Shown piece by piece: positions 7,762-14,978 of a stretch of DNA of 14,978 bases (the first letter of the stretch is position 1; each line of letters opens with the position of its first letter). The position numbers were made by a program, and so were the translations under genes. The DNA comes from JBEAOO01 sp041164825 (GTDB taxonomy: Bacteria > Pseudomonadota > Gammaproteobacteria > Burkholderiales > Burkholderiaceae_C): the NCBI GenBank assembly GCA_041164825.1, contig JBEAOO010000076.1, forward strand, positions 1-14,978, read 5' to 3'. The notes below the pieces were generated by a model. That model had not been told where the DNA came from and made no database searches. It worked only from the letters and a program-made list of their open reading frames with translations.

Positions 7762-8249
7762 GCAACCACCACGCAGCCATCTGCGCCTTCCTCTACCGCG
7801 AGGTGCGCCATTTGGACGATCGCGAGTTCGAGTCTTGGCTCGAACTCTATGCCCCGAGCGTCGACTACTGGATGCCCGCCTGGGACGACGACGACCAGCT
7901 CACCACCGACCCGCACAGCCAAATCTCGTTGATCTACTACCCCAACCGCAATGGGCTGGAAGACCGGGTGTTTCGCATCAAGACGGAGCGATCCAGTGCC
8001 TCGATGCCCGAGCCGCGCACCAACCACATGCTGAGCAATGTGGAGGTGCTCGCCGAGCGCGGCGACGAGGTCGACGTGCGCTACAACTTTCACACGCTCA
8101 GCCACCGCTACAAGAAGACCGACCACTACTTCGGCACCATCTTCGCCACGCTGCGCCGTGGCGGCGACGCAGGCTACCTGTTCGCCCGCAAGAAGATTGT
8201 GCTGAAGGACGACTACATCAGCCAAGTCGTCGACATCTACCACCTCTGA
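7758..8249 (+). CDS. benB: Benzoate 1,2-dioxygenase, beta (small oxygenase) subunit
   Basis: Structural partner of BenA in the alpha3beta3 oxygenase. It is 163 residues, the usual length, with the cone-shaped (SnoaL/NTF2-like) fold of ring-hydroxylating dioxygenase beta subunits. Recognisable stretches are CAFLYREVRHLDDREFESW near the N-terminus, YWMPAW (about 37-42), SLIYYPNRNGLEDRVFRI (about 57-74) and RTNHMLSNVEV. The start overlaps the benA stop as ATGA and has AAGGAG seven bases ahead, so BenA and BenB should be made in matched amounts. It has no catalytic residues of its own. Confidence 0.95.
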   Translation: MSNHHAAICAFLYREVRHLDDREFESWLELYAPSVDYWMPAWDDDDQLTTDPHSQISLIYYPNRNGLEDRVFRIKTERSSASMPEPRTNHMLSNVEVLAERGDEVDVRYNFHTLSHRYKKTDHYFGTIFATLRRGGDAGYLFARKKIVLKDDYISQVVDIYHL

Positions 8250-8267
8250 GTTGCGGGGAGACACACG

Positions 8268-9293
8268 ATGAACACCTACCGCATCGCGCTGAACTTCGAA
8301 GATGGGGTCACCCGCTTCGTGGACTGCGGCGCCAACGAAAAAGTGCTGGACGCGGCCTTCCGCCAGCGCATCAACTTGCCCATGGATTGCTCCGACGGCG
8401 TGTGCGGCACCTGCAAGTGCCGCGCTGAGGTCGGCAGCTACGAGCTCGGTGAGGACTACATCGACGAGGCACTGACACAGGAAGAAGCCAGCGAAGGCCT
8501 GGTGCTGACCTGTCAGATGATTCCCACGTCGGACTGCGTGATCGCCGTCCCGGTGCCGTCCACCGCCTGCAAGACCGGCACGGCAAAGTTTGCTGCCGCC
8601 GTTGGTGAGGTGACCTCCTTCGGCGACGCCGCCTACGAACTCGCCGTGGACACGGTGGCAGAGGCCCCGGTGTTTCTGCCCGGCCAGTACGTCAACATCG
8701 AGGTGCCGGGCAGCGCAGGCCTGCACCGCTCCTACTCGTTCAGCTCAGCCCCGGGCAACAAGCGCCTGACCTTCATGATCAAGCAGGTGCCCGGTGGCCT
8801 GATGAGCGGCTGGCTCAGCGGTGCGCAGGCCGGGCAGACCCTGCAAATGACCGGCCCGCTGGGCAGCTTCTACCTGCGGGCGGTCACACGGCCCTTGCTG
8901 TTCCTGGCCGGCGGCACAGGGCTCGCACCGTTCTTGTCCATGCTGGAGGTGCTGGCTCAACAAGGCTCACCGCAACCCGTGCACCTGATTTACGGCGTCA
9001 CACGCGACCAGGATCTGGTGATGGTGGACCGGCTGGCCGCGTACGCGCAACGCATTCCGGGCTTCACCTTCAGCACCTGCGTGGCGGACCCGCACACCAA
9101 GCACGCACACCAGGGCTACGTGACCCAGCACATGCCTGCGCAGGTGTTGCACGCCGGGAATGTCGATGTGTACCTGTGTGGCCCGCCGCCGATGGTGGAC
9201 GCGGTGCAGAAGCACTTCAAGACCGAGGGCATGGCGCCGGCCAGCTTCCATTACGAGAAGTTCACACCCAACACAGCGGCGGTGGCAGCATGA
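8268..9293 (+). CDS. benC: Benzoate 1,2-dioxygenase reductase (ferredoxin-FAD-NADH)
   Basis: Electron-transfer component that passes electrons from NADH through FAD and a [2Fe-2S] centre to the BenA Rieske cluster. The 341-residue protein has an N-terminal plant-type ferredoxin domain with C41-x4-C46-x2-C49 and C82 (MDCSDGVCGTCKC and LTCQM). A ferredoxin-reductase FAD domain follows, with RSYSFSS (154-160), and an NAD domain with AGGTGLAP (214-221), CGPPPM (304-309) and a C-terminal FHYEKF. This fused ferredoxin-reductase order is typical of class IB systems (BenC, XylZ, AntC). GGGGAG lies seven bases ahead of the ATG. It follows benB by 18 bases and its TGA overlaps the benD ATG (ATGA). Confidence 0.96.
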   Translation: MNTYRIALNFEDGVTRFVDCGANEKVLDAAFRQRINLPMDCSDGVCGTCKCRAEVGSYELGEDYIDEALTQEEASEGLVLTCQMIPTSDCVIAVPVPSTACKTGTAKFAAAVGEVTSFGDAAYELAVDTVAEAPVFLPGQYVNIEVPGSAGLHRSYSFSSAPGNKRLTFMIKQVPGGLMSGWLSGAQAGQTLQMTGPLGSFYLRAVTRPLLFLAGGTGLAPFLSMLEVLAQQGSPQPVHLIYGVTRDQDLVMVDRLAAYAQRIPGFTFSTCVADPHTKHAHQGYVTQHMPAQVLHAGNVDVYLCGPPPMVDAVQKHFKTEGMAPASFHYEKFTPNTAAVAA

Positions 9294-10084
9294 GAACGAC
9301 ACAACGATTTGAAGGCAAGGTGGTGCTGGTCACCGGCGCGGCCCAGGGCATTGGGCGCGGCGTGGCGCGGGGTGTCGCCGCCGAGGGCGGCAAGGTGGTG
9401 CTGGTCGATCGTGCGGACTTCGTCATCGAGGTGGCACAGGAGATTGCGCATGAGGTGGCGGCCGACGGTCGCACGGTAGGCTTCGTGGCCGATCTCGAGA
9501 CCTACGAGGGTGCGCGCGCCGCCATGGCTTTTGCCGCACAGACCTTCGGCGGCATCGACATCGTGGTCAACGGCGTCGGCGGTGCGATCCGCATGCGTCC
9601 CTTCGCCGAGTTCGAGCCAGCGCAGATCGACGCCGAGATTCGCCGCTCTCTGATGCCTACGCTGTACGCCTGCCATGCAGCGCTGCCGCACCTGTTGGCT
9701 CGCGGCGGCGGCACCATCGTCAATGTGTCTTCCAATGCCACGCGCGGCATCCGCCGGGTGCCGTACTCGGCGGCCAAGGGCGGCGTCAACGCGCTGACGC
9801 AGTCGCTGGCGATGGAGTACGCCCAGCACAACATCCGCGTCACCGCGACCGCGCCGGGCGGCACCAGTGCGCCACCGCGCCGCACGCCACGCAATCCCGC
9901 TGGCGACAACGCGCAGGAACAGGCCTGGATGGCCGAGGCTGTGCAGCAGGTGACCGAGTCCACTTTCTTCAAACGCTACGGCACGCTGGACGAGCAGGTG
10001 GCGCCGATCCTGTTCCTCGCGTCCGACGAGTCCTCGTACATCACCGGCGCGGTACTGGCCGTCGCCGGCGGCGACCTGGGCTGA
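9290..10084 (+). CDS. benD: 1,6-dihydroxycyclohexa-2,4-diene-1-carboxylate dehydrogenase
   Basis: Short-chain dehydrogenase that oxidises and decarboxylates the benzoate cis-diol to catechol with NAD+, regenerating the NADH used by BenC. The 264-residue protein shows the Rossmann motif TGAAQGIG (15-22), D40 ending VVLVD (an NAD-preferring acidic residue), NGVGG (94-98, in place of NNAG), the serine pair at 147-148 (NVSSNATRG), and Y159-x3-K163 (YSAAK). The start at 9290 overlaps the benC stop as ATGA; a longer upstream frame would run deep into benC and is rejected. Position after benABC is the standard Ben order. XylL is the main alternative by homology. Confidence 0.95.
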   Translation: MRTTQRFEGKVVLVTGAAQGIGRGVARGVAAEGGKVVLVDRADFVIEVAQEIAHEVAADGRTVGFVADLETYEGARAAMAFAAQTFGGIDIVVNGVGGAIRMRPFAEFEPAQIDAEIRRSLMPTLYACHAALPHLLARGGGTIVNVSSNATRGIRRVPYSAAKGGVNALTQSLAMEYAQHNIRVTATAPGGTSAPPRRTPRNPAGDNAQEQAWMAEAVQQVTESTFFKRYGTLDEQVAPILFLASDESSYITGAVLAVAGGDLG

Positions 10085-10116
10085 TCCGCACCACAAAACA
10101 CACTGAGACAAGCCAC

Positions 10117-11487
10117 ATGAAACACATCGATCTGCACAAGCTGGCCGACCAGGCCAGGTTCAACGGTTTTCACCGGGGCGTCCTGCTCTGGTGTGCGCTG
10201 ATCATCATCTTTGACGGCTACGACCTGGCTGTTGCCGGCATCGCCTTGCCGTCAATCATGAAAGAGATGGGCGTGAGCCCGACCAACGCGGGCTTCATGG
10301 TCAGCTCGGCCTTGTTCGGGATGATGTTCGGTGCGATTTTTCTCGGCACGATTGCCGACCGCATCGGCCGCCGACGCGCCATCGCCATCTGCATTGCGCT
10401 GTTCAGCGTGTTCACTGCGGCGGCAGGCCTCACGAGCGACCCGGTCACCTTCAGCGTCATGCGTTTTCTGGCGGGTCTGGGCATCGGCGGCGTCATGCCC
10501 AACGTGGTCGCGCAGATGACGGAGTACGCGCCGCGCAAGATGCGCAGCACCCTGGTCACACTGATGTTCAGCGGCTACGCGGTGGGCGGCATGCTGGCCG
10601 CCGTGGTGGGCAAGGGCTTGATCGTGAGCTACGGCTGGCAGTCCGTGTTCCTGGCAGCGGGTTTGCCGGTGCTGCTGATCCCGGTCATCCTCAAGTCCAT
10701 GCCCGAGTCCATGCCCTTCCTCATCAAGACCCGGCAGACCGCACGTCTGCAAGAGCTGGCCGGGCGGCTCGACCCCAGCTACCGGCCGCAGCCGAGCGAT
10801 TCCTTTGACCTGCCACAGCACGACCGCGACACCAGCGCGCCCATCGGCAAGCTCTTCCAGGACGGCCGCGGCTTCAGCACCGTGATGTTCTGGATCGCCT
10901 TCTTCATGTGCTTGTTCATGGTGTATGCGCTCAGCTCCTGGCTCACCAAGCTGATGGCCGGCGCCGGCTACACGCTGGGCTCGGCGTTGACCTTCGTGCT
11001 GGTGCTGAACTTCGGCGGCATGGTCGGTGCCATCGGCGGCGGCTGGCTGGCTGACCGCTTCCACATCAAGGTCGTGCTGGTCGGCATGTACCTGCTGGCG
11101 GCGGTGTCGATCAGCTTGCTCGGGTATCCCGTGCCCACGTCGGCGCTCTTCGTGCTGGTCGGCTTGGCTGGCGCCTCCACCATCGGCACGCAAATCGTCA
11201 CCTACGCTTATGTGGGCCAGTACTACCCGATGGCGGTGCGCTCCACCGGCATCGGCTGGGCCTCGGGCGTGGGGCGCAGCGGTGCCATCCTGGCGCCCAT
11301 CGTGATAGGCAGCCTGGTGGCGATGGCGCTGCCGCTGGAGACGAACTTTCTGGCCATCGCCTTGCCAGCACTGATCGCGGCGGTGGCCGTGTTCTGCATC
11401 AACCACAGCCGCGCTGCGCAAGCGCACAGCGCCGGCCATGCCGAGCGTGCGGTGGCACCGGGCACGCCTGCGGTCGCCGCCAAGTGA
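10117..11487 (+). CDS. benK: Benzoate transporter, MFS aromatic acid:H+ symporter family
   Basis: 456-residue inner-membrane transporter with about 12 hydrophobic segments, most like the AAHS family (BenK, PcaK). The family's TM1 acidic motif is seen in IIIFDGYDLAVAGIALP (about residues 29-45). The MFS loop 2-3 motif is GTIADRIGRRRA (about 76-87), with its weaker repeat GGGWLADRFHIK in the second half. A central hydrophilic loop (about 200-250) splits the two six-helix halves. It sits 32 bases after benD in the same direction and so should supply the substrate of BenABC. The substrate is inferred from context; related carriers take protocatechuate or 4-hydroxybenzoate. The ribosome binding site is weak. 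Confidence 0.9.
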   Translation: MKHIDLHKLADQARFNGFHRGVLLWCALIIIFDGYDLAVAGIALPSIMKEMGVSPTNAGFMVSSALFGMMFGAIFLGTIADRIGRRRAIAICIALFSVFTAAAGLTSDPVTFSVMRFLAGLGIGGVMPNVVAQMTEYAPRKMRSTLVTLMFSGYAVGGMLAAVVGKGLIVSYGWQSVFLAAGLPVLLIPVILKSMPESMPFLIKTRQTARLQELAGRLDPSYRPQPSDSFDLPQHDRDTSAPIGKLFQDGRGFSTVMFWIAFFMCLFMVYALSSWLTKLMAGAGYTLGSALTFVLVLNFGGMVGAIGGGWLADRFHIKVVLVGMYLLAAVSISLLGYPVPTSALFVLVGLAGASTIGTQIVTYAYVGQYYPMAVRSTGIGWASGVGRSGAILAPIVIGSLVAMALPLETNFLAIALPALIAAVAVFCINHSRAAQAHSAGHAERAVAPGTPAVAAK

Positions 11488-11536
11488 CCCCGCCGCGTCG
11501 CCACACAGCCCCCCTTGCCTTGAAAGACAGCTTGCC

Positions 11537-12238
11537 ATGATCAACAAGATCGCCCACTCGGTCGCCGAGGCCTTGGCCGGCATCCAGGACGGCGCCACCG
11601 TGCTGATCGGTGGCTTCGGCACCGCCGGCATTCCCAACGAACTCATCGACGGCCTGATCGCGCAGGGCGCCAAAGACCTCACCGTCGTCAACAACAACGC
11701 CGGCAACGCCGAGGTCGGACTGGCCGCGCTGCTGAAGGCCGGCCGTGTGCGCAAGATCATCTGCAGCTTCCCGCGGCAGGCAGACAGCCAGGTGTTCGAT
11801 GGCCTGTACCGCGCCGGCAAGCTGGAGCTCGAACTGGTGCCACAGGGCAACCTCGCTGAGCGCATCCGGGCGGCCGGCGCCGGCATCGGTGCCTTCTTTT
11901 GCCCCACGGGCTTCGGCACCGAGCTGGCGGGTGACCGCGAGACGCGCGAGATCAACGGCAAGCAGCACGTGCTGGAGTACCCCATCCATGGCGACGTGGC
12001 CCTGATCAAGGCCGAAGCGGGCGACCGCTGGGGCAACCTGGTCTACCGCAAGGCCGCGCGCAACTTCGGCCCGGTGATGGCGATGGCTGCCAAGCGCACC
12101 ATCGCCACGGTGCACGACATCGTCGAGCTCGGCGCGCTGGACCCGGAGACCATCGTCACGCCCGGCATCTTCGTCAGCAACATCGTGCAGATCGACCGCG
12201 TTGCCACCCAGGCCGGCGGCTTCAAGAGGACGGCATGA
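11537..12238 (+). CDS. pcaI: 3-oxoadipate CoA-transferase, subunit A
   Basis: Alpha subunit of succinyl-CoA:3-oxoadipate CoA-transferase (family I), which activates 3-oxoadipate using succinyl-CoA. The 233-residue protein starts MINKIAHSVAEALAGIQDGA, with the CoA-transferase motif IGGFGTAGIPNELIDGL (about 24-40), the stretch VVNNNAGN (about 50-57), then FFCPTGFGTELAG (about 119-131). The start at 11537 matches the family N-terminus; an in-frame ATG at 11438 would begin inside benK. It follows benK by 49 bases and overlaps subunit B by ATGA. In a benzoate/catechol cluster the equivalent symbol is catI. Acetoacetate CoA-transferase (ScoA/AtoD) is the homologous alternative, disfavoured by pcaF and pcaD next door. 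Confidence 0.93.
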   Translation: MINKIAHSVAEALAGIQDGATVLIGGFGTAGIPNELIDGLIAQGAKDLTVVNNNAGNAEVGLAALLKAGRVRKIICSFPRQADSQVFDGLYRAGKLELELVPQGNLAERIRAAGAGIGAFFCPTGFGTELAGDRETREINGKQHVLEYPIHGDVALIKAEAGDRWGNLVYRKAARNFGPVMAMAAKRTIATVHDIVELGALDPETIVTPGIFVSNIVQIDRVATQAGGFKRTA

Positions 12239-12897
12239 GCATGAACTACCCACGTCGCACCAAGGAGCAACTCGCAGCGCGAGTGGCCCAAGACATCTTC
12301 GACGGCGCCGTCGTCAACCTGGGCATTGGCCAACCCACGCTGGTGGCCAACCACCTGCCTGCCGGTCGCGAGGTGATCCTGCACAGCGAGAACGGCATCC
12401 TGGGCATGGGCGCCGCGCCGCAGGAAGGTCGCGAAGACTACGACCTGATCAATGCCGGCAAGCAGCCCGTGACGCTGCTGCCGGGCGGCGCCTACTTCCA
12501 CCATGCCGACAGCTTCGCGATGATGCGCGGCGGTCACCTGGACATCTGCGTGCTCGGCGCCTTCCAGGTCAGCGCCACGGGCGACTTGGCCAACTGGAGC
12601 ACCGGGGCGCCGGGCGCCATCCCGGCGGTCGGCGGCGCCATGGACCTGGCCATCGGTGCCAAGCAGACCTGGGTGATGATGGACCTGCTCACCAAGCACA
12701 ACGAGAGCAAGCTGGTCGCGACGTGCAGCTACCCCTTGACCGGCCTCGCCTGCGTCAAGCGCGTCTACACCGACCTGGCGACGTTCGCCTGCACACCGCA
12801 AGGGCTGCAGCTGATCGACGCCGTGGAAGGGCTGAGTCGCGAAGCGCTGGAGGGCATCGTGGGCCTGCCGATCGCGCCCGCCGCTCCGGCGCCGTGA
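12235..12897 (+). CDS. pcaJ: 3-oxoadipate CoA-transferase, subunit B
   Basis: Beta subunit, carrying the catalytic glutamate that forms the covalent CoA thioester. The 220-residue protein has VVNLGIGQPTLVANHLP (about 26-42) and the SENG motif with E52 (HSENGILGMG), followed by LLPGGAYFHHADSFAMMRGG. The ATG at 12235 overlaps the pcaI stop (ATGA) and has AGAGGA four bases before it; a second ATG two codons on (MSMNY) would give better spacing and is equally possible. It pairs with the preceding gene as a hetero-oligomer. Equivalent symbol: catJ. Confidence 0.94.
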   Translation: MSMNYPRRTKEQLAARVAQDIFDGAVVNLGIGQPTLVANHLPAGREVILHSENGILGMGAAPQEGREDYDLINAGKQPVTLLPGGAYFHHADSFAMMRGGHLDICVLGAFQVSATGDLANWSTGAPGAIPAVGGAMDLAIGAKQTWVMMDLLTKHNESKLVATCSYPLTGLACVKRVYTDLATFACTPQGLQLIDAVEGLSREALEGIVGLPIAPAAPAP

Positions 12898-12927
12898 ACC
12901 CTGACTGACGCATTCGAGAAAGAGCCC

Positions 12928-14133
12928 ATGACTGAACCCGTGTTCATCTGCGACGCCGTTCGCACCCCATTTGGCAAATACGGCGGCGCCTTGTCTTCCA
13001 TCCGGCCCGACGATCTGGGCGCCGTCGTGCTCAAGGCATTGGCCGAGCGCAATGTCGGCGTGGACTGGCGCGCCATCGACGATGTGATCTTCGGCTGCGC
13101 CAATCAGGCCGGCGAAGACAACCGCAATGTGGCCCGCATGTCGCTGCTGCTGGCGGGCCTGCCGCTGGAGGTGCCCGGCACCACCGTCAACCGGCTTTGC
13201 GGTTCGGGCATGGACGCCATCGGCATCGCGGCGCGGGCCATCAAGTCGGGCGAAACCCACCTGATGCTCGCCGGCGGCGTCGAGAGCATGAGCCGCGCCC
13301 CGTTTGTCGTCCCCAAGGCGGAGTCGGCGTTCTCGCGAAGCAACACCATTCAGGACACCACCATCGGCTGGCGCTTCGTCAACCCGACGATGAAAGCGCT
13401 GCACGGTGTCGACGCGATGCCGGAGACGGCCGAGAACGTGGCCGACGACTTCGCCATCTCCCGCGAGGACCAGGACTTGTTTGCTTGGCGCAGCCAGGCC
13501 AAGGCTGCCGCGGCGCAGAAGGCAGGGCTCTTTGCCGCCGAGATCGTGCCGGTGCTTGTGCCCCAACGCAAGGGCGAGCCGCTGCGGATCGACGTGGACG
13601 AGCACCCGCGCGAGACCACGCTCGAAGCGCTCGCCAAGCTCAAGCCCGTGGTCCGGCCAGGCGGCACCGTGACCGCCGGCAATGCCAGTGGCGTCAACGA
13701 CGGCGCCTGCGCCTTGCTGCTGGCCAGCGAAGCGGCCGCCACCCGGCATGGCCTCACGCCGCGCGCCCGCGTGGTGGGCATGGCCACCGCCGGCGTGCCG
13801 CCGCGCATCATGGGCATCGGCCCTGCACCGGCCGTGCAAAAGGTGCTGGCGCAGACCGGACTCACGCTGGCGCAGATGGACGTGATCGAGCTCAACGAGG
13901 CCTTCGCCTCGCAAGGCCTGGCCGTGCTGCGGCAGTTGGGCCTGGCCGATGACGACGCCCGCGTGAACCCCCATGGCGGAGCGATCGCCTTGGGCCATCC
14001 CTTGGGCGCCAGCGGCGCACGCCTCGTCACCACCGCCATCCAGCAGCTGCACCGCACGGGAGGTCGATACGCGCTGTGCACGATGTGCATCGGCGTGGGG
14101 CAGGGCATCGCACTCATCCTTGAACGTGTCTGA
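12928..14133 (+). CDS. pcaF: 3-oxoadipyl-CoA thiolase (beta-ketoadipyl-CoA thiolase)
   Basis: Last step of the pathway: splits 3-oxoadipyl-CoA with CoA into succinyl-CoA and acetyl-CoA. The 401-residue thiolase has the acyl-accepting C91 (VNRLCGSGMDAI), the general-base H357 (GGAIALGHPLGASG) and the second cysteine C387 (CTMCIGVGQG), so the active site is complete. The N-terminus FICDAVRTPFGKYGGALSSI and the VNPHGGAIALGHP variant are those seen in PcaF rather than plain acetyl-CoA acetyltransferase, and the position after pcaIJ supports this. GAGAAAGAG precedes the ATG. The gap to pcaJ is 30 bases and to pcaD 12 bases. Confidence 0.93.
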   Translation: MTEPVFICDAVRTPFGKYGGALSSIRPDDLGAVVLKALAERNVGVDWRAIDDVIFGCANQAGEDNRNVARMSLLLAGLPLEVPGTTVNRLCGSGMDAIGIAARAIKSGETHLMLAGGVESMSRAPFVVPKAESAFSRSNTIQDTTIGWRFVNPTMKALHGVDAMPETAENVADDFAISREDQDLFAWRSQAKAAAAQKAGLFAAEIVPVLVPQRKGEPLRIDVDEHPRETTLEALAKLKPVVRPGGTVTAGNASGVNDGACALLLASEAAATRHGLTPRARVVGMATAGVPPRIMGIGPAPAVQKVLAQTGLTLAQMDVIELNEAFASQGLAVLRQLGLADDDARVNPHGGAIALGHPLGASGARLVTTAIQQLHRTGGRYALCTMCIGVGQGIALILERV

Positions 14134-14145
14134 AGCAGAGAAGTC

Positions 14146-14973
14146 ATGCCGCAACCCACCCGCCAATCGTCACCCGTCTTGCTAGACACCGCGCGCGGCG
14201 CGTTCCGCATCACCATCGACGGCGATGCCGCCGCGCCGGCGCTGATCCTGTCCAACTCCCTGGGCACCACGCTGGACATGTGGGATCTGCAGGTGGACGC
14301 GTTCGCCAGGGACCACCGACTGATCCGCTATGACTCTCGCGGCCATGGTGGCAGCCCGGTGACGCCCGGTCCCTATTCCTTCGCGGACCTTGGGCAAGAC
14401 GTGCTGGCCGTGCTGGATGCATTGGCCATCGAGCGCGCCGCGTTCTGCGGCATTTCGATGGGGGGTCACACGGGCCTGTGGCTGGGCATCCATGCGGGCA
14501 GCCGGTTCAACGCCATCGCGGTCTGCAACAGTGCCGCCAAGATCGGCACGCCTCAAGGCTGGACCGAGCGGGCCGCGATGGTCCGCGAAGGCGGTGAGGC
14601 CAGCATGCGGGCCCTGGCCGAGTCTTCACCGGGCCGGTGGTTCAGCGCCGACTTCGTGACCGCCCACGCTGCCGCCGTGCACGCGGCGCAGGGCTGGATC
14701 AGTGGCATCGCGCCGCAAGGTTATGCAGCCTGCTGCGAGGCGCTCGCCAGCTCCGACCTGCGCAGCGAGCTGGGCCGCATCACCGCACCCACGCTGCTGC
14801 TGGCCGGCGCGTCTGACCCCGTCACCACGGTGAGCGACGCGCAGGCCATGCAGGCCGACATCCCGGGTGCGAAGCTGGCCGTGGTGCCGGCCTCGCACCT
14901 GTCCAACCTGGAGGCGCCGCAGGCATTCAATCAGGCCGTGCTGCAATTCCTTGCCGCCGCGCATTCGTCTTGA
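14146..14973 (+). CDS. pcaD: 3-oxoadipate enol-lactonase
   Basis: Alpha/beta-hydrolase that opens 3-oxoadipate enol-lactone to 3-oxoadipate, the step between muconolactone isomerase and PcaIJ. The 275-residue protein shows the oxyanion-side stretch ILSNSLGTTLDMWD (about 34-47), RYDSRGHGGS (61-70), the nucleophile elbow GISMGG with S104, the acid D224 (LLAGASDPVT) and H251 (VVPASHLSNLE). It is a stand-alone lactonase, not fused to a carboxymuconolactone decarboxylase (PcaC), which fits a catechol-only cluster; the equivalent symbol is catD. AGAGAAG precedes the ATG. Its stop is five bases from the right edge, so further operon genes may follow outside the window. Confidence 0.93.
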   Translation: MPQPTRQSSPVLLDTARGAFRITIDGDAAAPALILSNSLGTTLDMWDLQVDAFARDHRLIRYDSRGHGGSPVTPGPYSFADLGQDVLAVLDALAIERAAFCGISMGGHTGLWLGIHAGSRFNAIAVCNSAAKIGTPQGWTERAAMVREGGEASMRALAESSPGRWFSADFVTAHAAAVHAAQGWISGIAPQGYAACCEALASSDLRSELGRITAPTLLLAGASDPVTTVSDAQAMQADIPGAKLAVVPASHLSNLEAPQAFNQAVLQFLAAAHSS

Positions 14974-14978
14974 ACCCG

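Noticed and set aside
10252..12036. A 594-codon minus-strand open frame opposite benK and pcaI
   Set aside because: No recognisable domains, and it runs antisense across two intact genes with clear family motifs.
12043..14166. A 707-codon open frame on the minus strand opposite pcaJ and pcaF
   Set aside because: It is antisense to two well-recognised enzymes, is rich in His, Arg, Gly and Ala with no domain pattern, and arises from strong third-position GC in the real genes.

Overview
The window is GC-rich DNA with the look of a beta-proteobacterium of the order Burkholderiales, probably near Comamonadaceae. That placement rests on protein character, codon use and operon style, not on a database search. 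It is chromosomal: the left edge is a housekeeping gene, and the rest is a compact catabolic operon preceded by a small toxin-antitoxin pair. All coding regions inside the window appear intact. Only alaS is cut by an edge.

Layout. (1) 1-1783, minus: the N-terminal two thirds of alaS (alanyl-tRNA synthetase). (2) 1988-2745, minus: a two-gene type II toxin-antitoxin module, with a Phd/YefM-fold antitoxin followed by a PIN-domain VapC-like toxin, preceded by a -10-like hexamer and a perfect palindrome. (3) 3000-3938, minus: a LysR-type regulator of the CatM/BenM/CatR group. (4) 4082-14973, plus: eleven genes in one direction with short gaps or ATGA overlaps, in the order catB, catA, benA, benB, benC, benD, benK, pcaI(catI), pcaJ(catJ), pcaF(catF), pcaD(catD).

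Together the plus-strand genes encode benzoate uptake (BenK) and conversion to the cis-diol (BenABC). They then give catechol (BenD), cis,cis-muconate (CatA) and muconolactone (CatB). After the isomerase step come enol-lactone hydrolysis (PcaD), CoA activation (PcaIJ) and thiolysis to succinyl-CoA plus acetyl-CoA (PcaF). The only step of the benzoate branch of the 3-oxoadipate pathway without a gene here is muconolactone isomerase (catC). It is not between catB and catA, and the window stops five bases after pcaD.

Regulation can partly be read from the DNA. The 143-base catR/catB divergent gap holds a perfect 17-bp palindrome (4009-4025) containing ATAC-N7-GTAT, the motif known for BenM/CatM of Acinetobacter. 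A second perfect 15-bp palindrome is centred 30 bp away. No second ATAC-N7-GTAT site precedes benA, so one LysR protein at one divergent promoter may govern the whole cluster. The regulator keeps residues aligning with Arg160 and Tyr293 of BenM, which are tied to benzoate sensing there. I see no RNA genes, insertion sequences, CRISPR arrays or convincing rho-independent terminators. I do not see an undescribed system. The most interesting points are the regulatory architecture, the missing catC, and the toxin-antitoxin pair inserted between alaS and the catabolic locus.
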